Source of the DNA: Cordia subcordata
Lineage: Eukaryota > Streptophyta > Magnoliopsida > Boraginales > Cordiaceae
Reading direction: 5' to 3'
Assembly: GCA_028554755.1 (NCBI GenBank)
Contig: JAPTOF010000010.1
Coordinates: forward strand, 15,466,501-15,530,500
Length of the DNA: 64,000 bases
This document shows positions 1 through 11,706 of this stretch, piece by piece. The position numbers and the translations under genes were made by a program. Every line of letters starts with the position of its first letter. Positions within the stretch are counted from its first letter, which is position 1. The notes under the pieces are model-generated. The model did no database searches. It was not told the DNA's origin and saw nothing but the letters and a program-made list of their open reading frames with translations.

Positions 1-339
1 TAATAATTTTCTAAACCTAATTTCCTAATCAATGTCCTAACTAATTAAGTGATCCGGATTAAGCCTAATTACTAATTTAATTTAACTACCTAAACTAAAT
101 TATTAATTTATCCTCTTACCTAATTCCTAATTAACAAATAATCAATACTAATTAAACTAATACTACTAAAATAAAAATGTTAAAAAGGCATAAAAGGATA
201 AGAAAAAATACATAACACACAAACATTAAAAAGGACTCAATAAACACTCAAGGGCTAAAAATAAGAAAAATTAGCATTAAAACTCGCTCTCAAACACACT
301 CGAAATCATGCAATTCATGCTCCAAATACACACATATCA
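1..339 (-). repeat. Partial LTR, minus-strand Athila-like element
   Basis: Read on the minus strand this begins TGATATGTGTG directly after a polypurine tract and resembles the plus-strand LTR at 7921-9000, sharing a block around TTTAATTAGGAATTAG followed by TTTAGGTAG. It is the start of an LTR cut by the window edge. It contains no coding sequence. Confidence 0.6.
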
Positions 340-760
340 ACAGCCCCAAACCTTCTCCTTGCTTGTCCCCAAGCAAGACCACTCCTAAGCTTATCTCATG
401 ATACTCAAAGGGTTCCTAAAAGTTTTGACTTGCTATCTTGATGAATCTAAGGAGTATGAGGGGTCGTTCCTATTATAAAAGGGATCTTTAAGCCTTTTTG
501 GGATCCTTCTCTGAATCACAAGGGTTCTCACACATCTCAGGAACTTACCAAGTAGTTAGAACTACCACAAACCTTGGATTTCAACTCACGTACTCGGGAT
601 GTCGATATTTCGTGTCCTATTAATTAACGTAGCCTCCTAATATGCACTTAGCCTACAGATACAAGGAAAAGGGAGAATTAAATCATAATGGCTCACAATT
701 GGTGTAAGAGCCTTATTCACAATACAACGAAATGACATTCTTGGTGATTGGGCCCTCGTG
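340..760 (-). other. Polypurine tract and non-coding 3' tail of a minus-strand Athila-like element
   Basis: On the minus strand, a purine-rich AAGGTTTGGGGCTGT (about 341-355) abuts the LTR start and is the plus-strand primer for reverse transcription. The remainder matches the non-coding tail seen at 17160-17460 (minus) and 37260-37556 (plus), including a shared block around CGAAATATCGACATCCCGAGTACG (580-605). No open frame of note. The homology ends near 760, where a small LTR element interrupts it. Confidence 0.6.
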
Positions 761-789
761 TAGCAAGCTTTCAACCAGCATATCCCAGC

Positions 790-1153
790 CACTTAACGTG
801 GTTCAGCCTTCGACCTAAATCTATGGGCAGACAAGAGAATTCCACTATGATAAGAAGGAATACAACACATGGAAGAGAGCTCGGGCCTGGGGCCCTCGCC
901 CCTCATGCTCTCCTTACCCTCAAGGTCACTTTCTCTTTATCTCAGCTCTCTATTTCTCTATCTCACTCTAATACAATAGGCAAAGCCTCTATTTGTACGG
1001 CACAGGAAACAATCAATATTGTAGCATTATGAATATGGTAATGCTCCAAATATGGTAAGACTAGAGATATAGAAAGATAATTAATAAGGCAAGTCTTAAA
1101 CCCTAAAATCCATATTCCTAATGCGCATCTCAGAATACAGGCCATTCCTTACA
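790..1153 (-). repeat. 3' LTR of small LTR element
   Basis: Left member of the direct repeat pair. Its minus-strand start TGTAAGGAATGGCC follows the polypurine tract; its other end is set only by where similarity to 2800-3125 fades. Confidence 0.45.
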
Positions 1154-2799
1154 AATCTCCACCTTGGACCGTATTCGCTCCTTATCAACAACCTCAAATC
1201 TCTCTTGCTCTAGCAGCCAATCTACCCTACAGCAGGCCTTTCACACATTGCTCATACCTCTTAAGTCCCTAGCTATCTTCTAGAACTTGTCTTGGCAGTA
1301 TCTCATTTGGTCTCTTACGATCACTTCAAGATCAAACCAACATCTGTAATGCTCTGCAGTGATATAAGGAACTTCTCTGACTACCTACAACATCCTCAAT
1401 AGTTAATGCTTCCATCGCTTCATCTTTTCCTTAGATTCGTGTTTGCAGTACCAACTTATTGAATCTCACTATGATTAGGACCCCTCCGACTCATCCTCTC
1501 ATCATTTAGTGTACTGCTACATCCATTAGACTTGCCCATCTCAATCTATTGAGTCAACCTGATTTAACTACCTCTGGCTATCTCCTAGAGTACTCTCTGA
1601 GCTTCTGCAGCAAGCTCTACTTACTCCATTGCACCGTAGTTCAAATCATCTCCAAGAAACACCTTACCATGTACCACTAATTACTGAGTCACAAGACTGC
1701 TTTAGATGCTACTTTACAGAACTCCCGAGCTCAACCCAGCTCCACTTGTTCCTTTACTCCACGATCCACCAGTTGTTGCTTCTTAGTCCTTTTTGTGGTT
1801 CCACACGTCTCTACTGAAAATCTCAGAGCCTCGTTCTTTGAACACTATAGCAAAAAATGTTGTCTTCCACACATTGTTCTCTACCTTTAGCTTGCAAACT
1901 CTAAGCGAGCAGAGCAACACATCAGCAAGGCAACCACATTGAGAAGTACCTCCAGAAGCTATGGATGGAGATTGTATCACCTAGTAGCACAACTCAGTCT
2001 CAAATCTTTGATTCATGGCAATACCGAGAAAGTTCCAACTTTTTCCAAAGAAGTTTACCCAACTTTTCACACAAAGCTTCCAACTTATGTCCTCCATGAA
2101 ACGTACACTGCTCTAAACTCGACACCTTGTTGGAATGCTTATCGTCTTCATGAGTACTCACCGATCATCTCATAAGTTTGTATCCACAAGTGATCACTAT
2201 CTCCAAAAGGAACCCATACGACTACTCAATGGAACTAGGCCTCAATCTGCTTGCCTAAGACACACACTCACCACACATGAGTCTCCTTATTTTCTCTACA
2301 ACGTAGCATCAACTAGTTTTTCGCAGTCAGTCCTTCTGTCACTCGTGGCCCATACACCACAAGAGCGTAGTGTTCATTACTTCTCCTCTATACAAGTGTC
2401 AAAACACGTGATCGTACTCATCCAAGAAGACAAACACAAATATCCATCGATCAATCTCTGCACGTTCGCATGTTCCCAAAGGTCAAAACCATCTTCGTTC
2501 ACTTTAAAACCATATAAAACCACTTGAAATTTGGACTCAGTGCATCAAAAAACCTTTGGGAACACCCAGTCAACTTTGGTCAACACCAAGTCAAAGTCAA
2601 AACCATGGTCAAAGTGGAAAAATCGAAAAAACAAGCACTTTAGGGTCGAATTTGATCAAACGGAACTCAAAATTAGATTCTACATGCCGAAATACATTGG
2701 TGTGCACCACGGACAACTTTGTTCGAGTCCAATCAGTGCTTAGTCAAAGGGGTCAAAGTTTTCTGGTCAAAATTGAACCCATAATCTTGACATGCAATA

Positions 2800-3125
2800 G
2801 GAAAAGCCCTTATTTAACCCATAATACAACACACAGAGAGAGGGCTAGGGCCTGGGGGCCCGGGGCCCTCGCCCCTTGGCTCTTCTCATCCTCAAGGTCA
2901 TTTGCTCTCTATCTCATCTCTCTCTCTCTTTGTCTCACTATAATACAATAGGCAAAGCCCCTATTTGTAGAGTACAAGAAATAATCAATATGACAACATT
3001 ACGAATATGGTAATGCTTCAAATATGGTAAGACTAGAGATATGACAGGACAATTAATAAGGCAGGTCTCAAAACCTAAAGCCCATAGTCTTAATGCGCAT
3101 CTCAAAATATGGGCCACTCTTCACA
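2800..3125 (-). repeat. 5' LTR of small LTR element
   Basis: Right member of the pair. Its minus-strand start TGTGAAGAGTGGCCC corresponds to TGTAAGGAATGGCC in the other copy. Many substitutions separate the two copies, so the insertion is old. Confidence 0.45.
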
Positions 3126-3448
3126 AATTTCCTGTAAAATTTGGCCAAAGGAGTCATCAAGACCCAAGTTACAATCATGCTCACTCTCATCTGCAATATG
3201 TGATCTCTCTATCAAACTCAGTTTCTAATTGTCTCTCCAAAACATTATCTTTTTCATCACTAGTCCGCTCTTATATAGGTCTCTCCCCTATCTCTACAAC
3301 CCAGTTTAAAGGTATCTCAACACTCTTAACGAGTTGCTTATTCACAACTCCCCTATATAAGAACTCGACCGACTGGGATATTCTTTTTGAAATCCTATGT
3401 AGCCTCTCACGATCGAAACATATTTCTTGGGTGAAGAGAAGGAATTAG

Positions 3449-4010
3449 GATTGCGTTTGCTCAAACATTTGGTCTAATTGGTCTCCAGATGTAGGCCTAA
3501 TGGAAGAGGGTTCAACTAAGTGGAAATGATAATCAAATTGAAAATCATTTTGTGTATAACCATAAAAAAACTCGGGAAAGGAATAGGTGGGAAAAGAAGG
3601 TGTTGGAGATGGACAATCAAAACTAGAGGGTGAATGGAGTGAAAAGTCATCTTGTCCCCATGGTGAAAATGCGTGATGTTGCTCCTCAGAATCATAATGA
3701 TAAGATGTTGATGCATGCATGGGCACATGATTCTTAGGGTAGGATAAGAATTGGAATCATGATCACATCTTTCACATATATTGCAATGATAAGAATATAC
3801 GTCCATAAAGTCATGATTTCTATGTGAAAATGCATGGAACAATGCATTACTATAGAGGTCATAACTAGTGCTAGCCCTAGATTAGGATTTTTAATGAGGA
3901 CAAAAGACAGTTAAATGCTTAGGAACGCATTCGGGTGGTAGGGAAGAGGATACTAGTGACCACCAAGAAGCATTAGGATTGGTCATATTTAATAAATCAC
4001 AAATAAAACC
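3449..4010 (-). pseudogene. Athila-like gag C-terminal remnant (copy 1)
   Basis: Minus-strand fragment parallel to 4642-4950. Both carry an ASWW segment followed by a serine-rich stretch, then CPH, then a tyrosine-rich stretch with repeated aspartates. Part of the zinc knuckle is lost in this copy, so only its last Cys-Pro-His remains in context, and frame changes occur downstream. It lies just inside a degenerate primer site (about 4175-4200) and an LTR fragment, the position expected for gag. The N-terminal capsid portion is absent, so this is a deleted relic rather than a gene. Confidence 0.4.
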
Positions 4011-4174
4011 TCTTCACAATTCAATTTTTTTTTAAATGTTCAAAATTTTCAATTTTTTTGGATTTTTCAATATTTTTCAAATTTCTTTTTGTATTTTCGA
4101 ATAATAGAAAGCAAGTAAAGATAGAGCACATGCAAGCAACTAATCGCAAACATAAAAGCGAACAAGGAACTAAT

Positions 4175-4205
4175 ACCATGCTCCCCGGCAATGGCATAAA
4201 AAACT
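4175..4205 (-). other. Degenerate primer binding site (tRNA-Asp type)
   Basis: The minus strand reads TATGCCATTGCCGGGGAGCA, resembling the plant tRNA-Asp complement TGGCGCCGTTGCCGGGGA used by Athila elements. It separates the LTR fragment at 4206-4640 from gag-like sequence to its left. Confidence 0.5.
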
Positions 4206-4640
4206 TGATTGTGTCGAGTTTTACACTTGCAAGCATACAGATTGTTCGTGGTATAACAGATTTGAGTATAGGTATCATCTTCACAAGGAGGCTACCTTAG
4301 TTTGAACTTTATGTGCTCGGGTGCCTAAAGCTAGCTACGTGTGTGTGTGTATGTGCTTTCTTTAGGATGGAAAGGAGCTAAAAAAAAGTAAAATAAACCT
4401 GAACTATGGAGGAACCTAAAGGTGCCAAGCTAAGGAAGGAAACCTAACAAAGAAGAAAGGGACCTAGGGCAATTGCATTGCAACTAGACTCGAGCTATGA
4501 TAATGAATTAGGTTTATCTATGGCTTGGGATTACTATTGCCATTGTGTTGATTAGGGTTCTCATAACCGATACTGCTGGTTCAACCTGTTAGCTAGGTTT
4601 AAAGCTAAGGGCCAATCCCTACTAACGTACACAATTCGTG
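4206..4640 (-). repeat. Truncated Athila-like LTR (3' part)
   Basis: Resembles, in reverse complement, the LTR at the right end of the window (about 63600-64000): both include a block around CAACCTGTTAGCT, then AAAGCTAAGGGCCAATCCCT. Only the LTR end next to the primer site is kept; it then passes directly into another gag fragment, so a deletion or nested insertion joined two elements here. Confidence 0.55.
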
Positions 4641-4641
4641 C

Positions 4642-4950
4642 TTAGAAGGGAATGACGATGGTGGAAGGTAGGATAAGCACTAAAAAATGAGGACGACATC
4701 CACAATGATCGCAATAACAAGAATATGCATCCCTATAGTTCTGATTTCTAAATGAAGATATAGGAGATGATGCATGACTATAGGGGTCATAGTTGGCACT
4801 AGCTCTACGTTGGGGATTCTCATGGGGACAAAAAATAGTTTTATGCCAACGACTTCCACACAAGCAACAAGCATTTGAAGCATGTTCAAGTGAGAGGGAA
4901 GAAGACATCAAAAACCACCAAGAAGCATTCATATTCTTCACGATGATCAA
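4642..4950 (-). pseudogene. Athila-like gag zinc-knuckle remnant (copy 2)
   Basis: A 102-codon open frame on the minus strand. It contains CLCGSRWHKTIFC, a CX2CX4HX4C nucleocapsid zinc knuckle of the same spacing as in AthA gag (31499-31540), followed by an Asn-Tyr-Asp-Pro-Tyr-Ser segment like the NPYS segment of AthA. The knuckle binds RNA in the family. The capsid region is missing and the frame lies only about 130 bases from the degenerate primer site at 5075-5095, so most of gag has been deleted. Confidence 0.5.
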
Positions 4951-6074
4951 TAATTGCTTTTAGATTTTTTTCTTTTATTATTCAAAATAAAGAAAAGATG
5001 AAAAGAAAAGATAAAGCAACATGTAACAAGCTAAGACACGTAAAACAAAGAAACGAAACTATTGTTGCCTTCCCAGCATCGGTACCAAGAACTTGATTGC
5101 TATTTCGCAGCACAAGCCTAAATAGCCTGTAAGTGCAAGGGTCGTATGTAGTACGGTGCATGTAAGTGCGGGGTCAAATCCATAGTGAGGCCAAATATGG
5201 GTGGTGTCTTAAGCTAAGTGTATCCTAAAGGCTACGTGTTGGGTCCCTAGCCTATAATATTTTGGGTTTTTCAATTGGGTGGAGTGCAGGAAAAGTAAAT
5301 CTAACCTGAAGGGTAGGAAAACTAAAAGCGGTGTGTGTGTGACAGGGATCAAGTGATTTGAGGGGAGTCAAATGTCAGAAATAGGGACTAGGGTGATTAC
5401 GTCTCGCAAATGGGTGATTATTACTTCTTGTTTAGGTTACCTCTAATTAGCCTCCTAATTGACACCCTAAGCCTCAGTATGAATCCGTCCTTAGGTGTCG
5501 ACCCCTATAGCCACGGCATATGGACTTTGTGATTTAGGGATTAAGGCTAGCTAGTTAGGGTTCTAGGTCATTTTGATTGATTTAAAGCCAAGACCTAGTT
5601 CGTCTAAGGTTGACTAACCTACCCTAAAGCCCATTAGCTGGATTTAAAGATCAGAGAGACTCGACCTAGGCTAGCCATTAATTGTGCACCACCGGTCATT
5701 ATCACAATAGTGGGAATTAACGTTTAAGCGTGTGCATACACATCTAGGGCATGGCATTCGAGAATATTCTGAACTATTCCACTACTAAGCACATAGACAT
5801 AGTCAGATTACACCAATTTAAGCAATAGCACCTGACATGTAAGCAATATAAGCTATTTATGCTATTAAGTATGCTAACACACACATAGACATGTATAGAG
5901 GCATATCCACTTCATGTAATCACCACACAAACACATAGACATGATACCATAATGATTTAGAGATGGTTAATAACATAATAGACTTCAATATGCATATGTA
6001 ACATCATTGAGGCATTTCTACAAACACATAGATGTACATGTGAAATAACCATTCAAAACCCTAAGTACAAACAC

Positions 6075-6078
<4 letters not shown>

Positions 6079-6109
<31 letters not shown>
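6079..6109. repeat. (AT)n microsatellite
   Basis: About 15 uninterrupted AT dinucleotides inside the minus-strand LTR. Confidence 0.95.
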
Positions 6110-6111
<2 letters not shown>

Positions 6112-6203
6112 CTACATAGCTCTAATAAAAAATAAAGAGTAGCAATCAATCCATTGTACAAGAAATAAATACCCTACATAGCTCTAATAAAAAATAAAGA
6201 GTA
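6109..6203. repeat. 62-bp tandem duplication
   Basis: A block starting ACCCTACATAGCTCTAATAA at 6109 recurs at 6171, with the copies 62 bases apart. The second copy runs into the MITE that starts at 6199. The related LTR segment near 28230-28290 lacks the duplication. Confidence 0.8.
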
Positions 6204-6746
6204 AATGGCATATTACCCCCTGTAGTCTGGCATACATGCACAATACCCCTTTAAAGTCTCAAAACTATCTGATTACTCCCTTGAACTTTTTAAACGTGTG
6301 CTCATTGCCCCTTCGCCGTCTGTTTTTGGTTAACGGGAATTGAATTTTATGCACATGTATGGCATTTTTCATTGCATAATATATATAAAAACTAAATATT
6401 TTGGACGATTTAAGCTCTTGCACTTTTTATAAAAACGCTTAACTCATTCACTCCCTAAAAACTCAAGGGGGTAATTTTGAGACTTCAGAGGGGTTTTGCG
6501 CACTTATGCTAGACTATAGGGGGTAATATGCCATTTACTCTATATATTATGCAATGAAAAATGCAAACACATGCGCAACACACGCGCGTAGACTCCAACT
6601 TCCATCAAAACTAACCAAAAATAGACATTAGGGGGGGTAATTTGCACATGTTTAAAAAGTTCGACAGGGTAATTAGATAGTTTTGAGACTTCAGGAGGGT
6701 ATTGTGTATTTATGCCAGACTACAGTGGGTAATATACCATTTACTC
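6199..6746. mobile_element. Mutator-like MITE with 9-bp target duplication
   Basis: Termini GAGTAAATGGCATATTACCC (left) and GGGTAATATACCATTTACTC (right) form inverted repeats that continue for roughly 190 bases per arm, through CATTTTTCATTGCATAATATA on the left. The element is flanked by a perfect 9-base direct repeat AAAAATAAA (6190-6198 and 6747-6755), the duplication length typical of Mutator-like elements. There is no transposase, so it is non-autonomous. A third copy of the terminal sequence ends at about 6540, making the interior compound. Confidence 0.8.
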
Positions 6747-7491
6747 AAAAATAAATTAACTTAGGATAAAAGAGAGATACCCTTTTATCCATAGCCATCC
6801 TTACAATCCAAGAGCTAATGCCTAAATCCCTATGTTTGATCCTCCTAGATGCTTGATTCCTAGGAGTTTTTATGTGTGAAAGAGTATGTGAGAGGTGGGA
6901 GAAAAGAGGATTAGGGTTTTGGGAGATTCATGAAAGAGTATGTGAAAGTTCTCCCCTGTTCTTCCCAAGAAATGGCTAAAAATAAGCCTATAAAGCTGTC
7001 ATGCGAGTACTACCGAAAGCACTACTGGTCGACTGGGAAGATGAGGGCTAGGTGATTGGCACAAGACATTTTCTCTTTGCCTCTGCCAAACTCCCTGTCG
7101 GTCGACCGGTAGAGGACAGGGGGATGATCGACAAGGGCTGTGTTGTGCTCAAATCTTGCCTGGTTTGCTCTAGTCACCCCTAATTTCTTCAATCTTTGTC
7201 CTTATGCCTTCAAATGTGTTTTGCTTGATCTTTTTAGCCTCAAAATCCTTTTGCAAGCTTGGACACTCCATCAACATCTTCAATCCATTCCAAGCATTGC
7301 ATTAATTCTCGCCTACAATGTATGAAATAAGCACTTAGTGTAGTACTTTTCCTAGAAGCTTAATTGTATACACTTATATCTTTGTATGCTCAAATATAGT
7401 ATAAATAGTGTACTAAGGCCATGTAATAAGCACAAAACACCTCTAAATAGATATAAAAATACAATACAAACCACATACAAAACCAACACAT

Positions 7492-7920
7492 TAGTCCTTC
7501 TTTTATAGCTACTGCCCAGTTGATTTCAAGCTTAAAATTAGCTCCTTTTAACTTGAAATCAGCCCTGATCTCTTTTTTTCAGCGTGGTCTTCTTTCCCAA
7601 AGTCAGTTAGCTTGATTTTCTCTCCTTTCCCATGTTTGTCACGTGCTTAAATTAGCTTCCCAGCTCATAACTTCGAAAATTCAGCTCCTCAGCCTTTCTT
7701 TTTTTGCTCCAGACCCAGCTACCAAGCTCCGCTCCCTGGCTCTCTTTTTTCCCCTTTCAAGCATACTTCTCAGCTTAAGCTCCTTTTAGCTATAGCTAAA
7801 AAAGAACAAAGTAAATGAGGGAGCTGATTTGTGTTGTTCTTATCAGCTAGTGTGCGCATGATGTATGTGAGCTGATGAGCGATAACATGATAAATAAGTG
7901 ATTGGAAAAAAGAAAAGGAA
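7492..7920. other. Unassigned spacer
   Basis: Pyrimidine-rich sequence with many AGCT tetranucleotides. No open frame above about 60 codons and no repeat match that I can see in this window. It separates the minus-strand LTR from the AthB 5' LTR. Confidence 0.4.
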
Positions 7921-9000
7921 TGATGTGTGTTGATTTGTGCATGCTTATATACATTTTAGGGGTGTTTAGGGTTCTTCTAGGTCTATTTGGGAGTTATTTT
8001 ATGAATGACAATTTATATAGGTTAAATGAGTGTGCATGCATGTTTTGGTGCTTAATTGAGCCATTTTGAGTGCTTATTGAGTGTTTGCTTGGCTATTTCA
8101 GGTGCTTTTCAATGCTTCGTGGGTATGTATGTTGTATTTGCTAATTTATATCTTTATTTTAGGCTTTTTCTTTTCCTTTTTTCGATTAAATTTGATTTAT
8201 TGAATTCTTAGTTTAATTAGGAATTAGAAAATCAGTTTAGGTAGTTTAAGTAGGGTAATTAGTAACTAGGTTTTTTGTAATTAGTATTATGGCCTATTAA
8301 TTAGACTTAGGGTTTTAGAACATTTTCTTAGATTAGTATTAAAGGTTGTTAAATAAGTGTTAGGGAAGAATTTCAGAATATATGTATATACACACACACA
8401 CATTTACTTGTACACCATAGAAAATGACAAAAAGAACAAACATGCACGGAAATCAAGACCCAAATCCCACCTCACGTGAACACTAGGTTAGTGTATTAAT
8501 CAACATCAATCCAGAAGTTTCAATCAACTAAGCCCTAAAACCCTAGTTAATTAGGATAAGGTTGTGCTCTAAGTAGGATCCACTTAGTGATAGAATTGCA
8601 ATAAGAATTAGGGATAATATGGTTAGTGAGTTTAGACCTCTGAAAGAAGCAATCAAAGCCATCAAAATACCCAAAGCAAGAATAAGTTCCCGAGACCATA
8701 ATGGAGTAGTAATCACCCTAGTCCTTCCTCATTGGATTAATCACCCTTTTCTCTAGTTTGTTTATCTTTCTATTGCACCCTATAATTTAGGTAGTTTAAT
8801 TTAGTGTCTTTTATTTAAGGTTCCCTTCAATTCCAAACACAAAAACACAAAAATATTTTTCGTTTGGCATGTAGCTATTATAGGATACATAACATCTTAA
8901 AGCCAGAGTTAGAAGCTTCCTTGAGGAGATCGTACCTGTACTCTTGCACACACTACATTGCTTCTGATCCGTGCACTTGCAGGTTTTTAAAATAGGCTCA
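7921..9000 (+). repeat. 5' LTR of AthB
   Basis: Begins TGATGTGTGTTGATTTG, ends GGCTCA, and is followed six bases later by the primer binding site. It resembles the LTR start at 62709 and, in reverse complement, the LTR pieces at 1-339 and about 40600-41000. Confidence 0.65.
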
Positions 9001-9006
9001 AGTTTT

Positions 9007-9024
9007 TGGCGCCATTACCGAGGA
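9007..9024 (+). other. Primer binding site (tRNA-Asp type), AthB
   Basis: TGGCGCCATTACCGAGGA differs at a few positions from TGGCGCCGTTGCCGGGGA, the complement of the plant tRNA-Asp 3' end. Confidence 0.8.
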
Positions 9025-9298
9025 GGCACAGTTGGTTTCTTTGATCTATGCATTCTAGTTGGTTATGTGCTTTGTTATTTCTGTTATTGTTCTAGTAATA
9101 GTCTTAGTTTTTGTTATTCTCTATTATTTTTGTGATAGTTTATGTTTTATTTCTGCATTATGTTTTGTTTGATTTAGCGTTTCTATTTTGTGTTATTTCC
9201 TTTTGTAGTTTTTAGGGACTTGTGGTTTTTGTATTGTATATTTTGGTTGAAATTGCAGTTTTAGGGGTTGAAGAGTTAGAAGGAGATTTTGTTTCTTT

Positions 9299-10790
9299 TT
9301 GTGCATACTTGATAAACATTCACTTAAAACTGACTTAGTTCCCTTTAATCTTAAACCAAAGAGAATTCTCTGTCATCTTAAGAACTTAGAATGCAATCTA
9401 GGTCAAATGGTAGAAAATAGGAATGATCTCCCTTTTCTTGTTCCTCATAATGGGAATGATAATTCCCCTCCTCCTCTTTCCCCTCTTTCTCCTTCTGCTG
9501 TTCCCTGTAATAAGAATGTTGAGTTTCCTAGGCTTTCGATTCCATGCCAAGTAACTAATGACTTGACCCTTAGGTAGTACTTCCTCCCTCATGCCTTTGA
9601 ACCGAATATGGCCATCCATCTTCTGGGTTTGGGAGAGGTAAGTTTTGATATTAAGCATGGGATATTAACTATGCTCCCGTCTTTTTATGGTAAGAGTAAT
9701 GAGAATCCTTGGCATATGTCATTGATTTTTTGGAGATTTGTTCTACCTTCAATTTTCCAAATGTGTCTCAAAAGAACATTAGGCTTAGACTTTTCCCTTT
9801 CTTCCTCAAGGATAAAGCCAAACAATGGTTTTAGTCCTTGCCCGATGAAGCTATTACATATTAGGATGAGCACCAGTCCCGATTCTATTAGAGGTTTTAC
9901 CCTATGGCTAAGACCGCTGACCTTTGAGCTTTGATTATAACCTTCTCTCAGCACGAGTTTGAATTTTTCCATGAGACGTAAGAGAAGTTAAATGATTTGT
10001 TGCATCAATGTCCACATCATGGGTATAGTACCCATGATCTTCTACAGTACATCTTTAGGGGTCTTACCGAGTCCCAACGCATTTAGTGAATGCCATGTCA
10101 GGTGGGGGATTCTATAATCTAAGACTTAGTGATGCTTGGGGGATTTTAAACTATGTTGCTAAGAATTCTTTTCAGAATATGGCATTGGATAGGTCAAGTA
10201 TGAGTAGTTCTAAGAGAGGAGTGAATGAAGTCGGCACATCCCATGATTTTTCTACTAAGGTTGAAGCATTAACCCATAAGTTTTACTAGTCGATTTCTTT
10301 AGGTCTAGCATCTACTCCTTATCATAGGGCCAATACACTAGTATCGTCCTCTTCTTTTTTTATTGTTAAGGTGTGTGCCTTGTGTTCTGAGTCATCCCAT
10401 AAGACCATAGCTTGTCCATTAGCACCACAGATTCTAGAATTTATCCAAGAGTAAGTTCATGTTACCCAACAACGACCTCGTCCTACTCAGTCGAATCCAC
10501 TAGGTTTTTATCATGTAAATCCATCTAAACTTCCTGGTGCCCTGTAAAGCCGGTGCCCATTTGTTCCCTGCTCTTTCTACTCAGTCTATATATTACTTCC
10601 TACATCATCCTCTAGCCAAAGTAGTAGTGACGATAAGTTTGATCTTTTATTATAGATGTTTCAATCATAGCAGCAGCATATGGCTAAGATAGATGCCCAA
10701 TTATGATAGTTAGCTAGTTAGTTAAGTGCTAGGAAACCAAGCAAGTTGGCTGCCTATCTTGAGGTGAACCCTAGATGTCACTTCAGTTCT
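9299..10790 (+). pseudogene. AthB gag (decayed)
   Basis: Frames at 9299-9577, 9608-9934 and 10086-10289 parallel AthA gag: the N-terminal CILD/CMLG start, the MLPSFYG capsid segment, the MSGGGFYNLR segment matching ASGGGFYLLR, and a knuckle with CALCSESSHKTIAC near 10370-10425 (CX2CX4HX4C). Gag forms the virus-like particle in this family. Several stops and frameshifts break it, including a TAG after TLR at the same place as the TAA in AthA gag. Confidence 0.75.
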
Positions 10791-11167
10791 TCCTCCAATC
10801 TCTCATACACCACTCATGCATAGGCAAAAGCAGTTATTACACTTAGAGGTGGTCGAGCCATTAATAATAGGGTAGTAGAGAAAGAAAATTTAGTTGATTT
10901 TGCACATAGCATTCCTATAAAGTCTAGTAAGGTTAGGGACCATGAGAAAGAGGAGACCATTAGAAAGAGAGGGAGATGAGAGTAATACCCTTCCACATAG
11001 GAAGGGGAAGCAGACCATAGAATCTAGTGATGTCATCCCTGGAGCACCTTTTCCAACTGTACTAGAGAAGCCCAGACCTACTAAGGATATGAGAATGAGT
11101 TAGAGCACTTAAAGAGACATTAAGGTGATCCTTTCTTAAGGTGAACCTTCCTTAAGTTGACACCATT

Positions 11168-11458
11168 GTGTCCATTCTTGCTTACACAAAATTCTTCAAA
11201 GATCTGTACAGACCAATGAGAAATAATTCCCACATACTGAGAACAGTAAAATTCACCAAAAAGGTGAGTAGCATTTGCACTTCGAGCATCCTGCCCAAGT
11301 TGAAAGAACCAAGAGCTTTCACTATTTCGTGTTGCATTAGGAAAATCCCAATTGATCATGCACTTCTAGATTTAGGGTCTAGCGTAAATATGATTCCCTA
11401 CTTAGTCTACCAGTATCTATGTTTGGGGGAGTTATCTCTTAAGTTCGTCACACTATAG
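11168..11458 (+). pseudogene. AthB aspartic protease region (fragment)
   Basis: Contains ALLDLGSSVNMIPY, the retropepsin active-site motif in its Athila form (D-L-G-S). The upstream linker and downstream strand are broken by stops. The role in the family is cleavage of the Gag-Pol polyprotein. Confidence 0.7.
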
Positions 11459-11706
11459 TTGGCTAATAGATCTGAGCAGAGACCGTGAGATATAGTAGAG
11501 AATATCATCATTCAGGTTAGAGAGTTTGTGTATCCAGTTGATTTCATCATCTTAGATATGAATTTTGGCCATGACACTAGGCACTCTACATCTTCTCTTT
11601 TAGGAGGCCCCTTTTCTTAGGATGTCCCTTCTTAACTATAGCTGATGTAGTTATCCCTTGTAAGACGGGGTTACTAGAGATTAAGTTTGGAAATCTTAAG
11701 GCCACT

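Larger units (their letters stand above)
790..3125 (-). mobile_element. Small LTR element without recognisable gag-pol
   Basis: Two direct repeats (about 790-1153 and 2800-3125) share the blocks GGGCCTGGGG, CAATAGGCAAAGCC, CAAATATGGTAAGACTAGAGATAT and AATGCGCATCTCA. On the minus strand the left repeat starts TGTAAGG immediately after CAAGGTGGAGATT, a copia-type polypurine tract at about 1154-1169, so the left repeat is the 3' LTR. The 1.6-kb interior (1170-2800) has no reverse transcriptase, integrase or gag that I can recognise. I did not find a clear primer binding site or target duplication, so the outer edges are approximate. It lies inside minus-strand Athila-like debris. Confidence 0.5.
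5110..7491 (-). repeat. Athila-like LTR, minus strand, nearly full length
   Basis: Matches, in pieces, the split LTR at 19290-19519, 27517-28291 and 39348-40076, and so serves as a map of that LTR. At its left end the minus strand reads TTGGTACCGATGCTGGGAAGG (about 5075-5096), a diverged tRNA-Asp primer site, so this is a 5' LTR. The right end is ATGTGTTGGTTTTG read on the minus strand. It contains a GGTCGACCGG palindrome near 7100, an (AT)n tract, a 62-bp tandem duplication and the MITE at 6199-6746. No coding. Confidence 0.65.

Noticed and set aside
3041..3448. 135-codon plus-strand frame
   Set aside because: It starts in the LTR of the small element, crosses its boundary into gag debris on the other strand, and has no recognisable domain.
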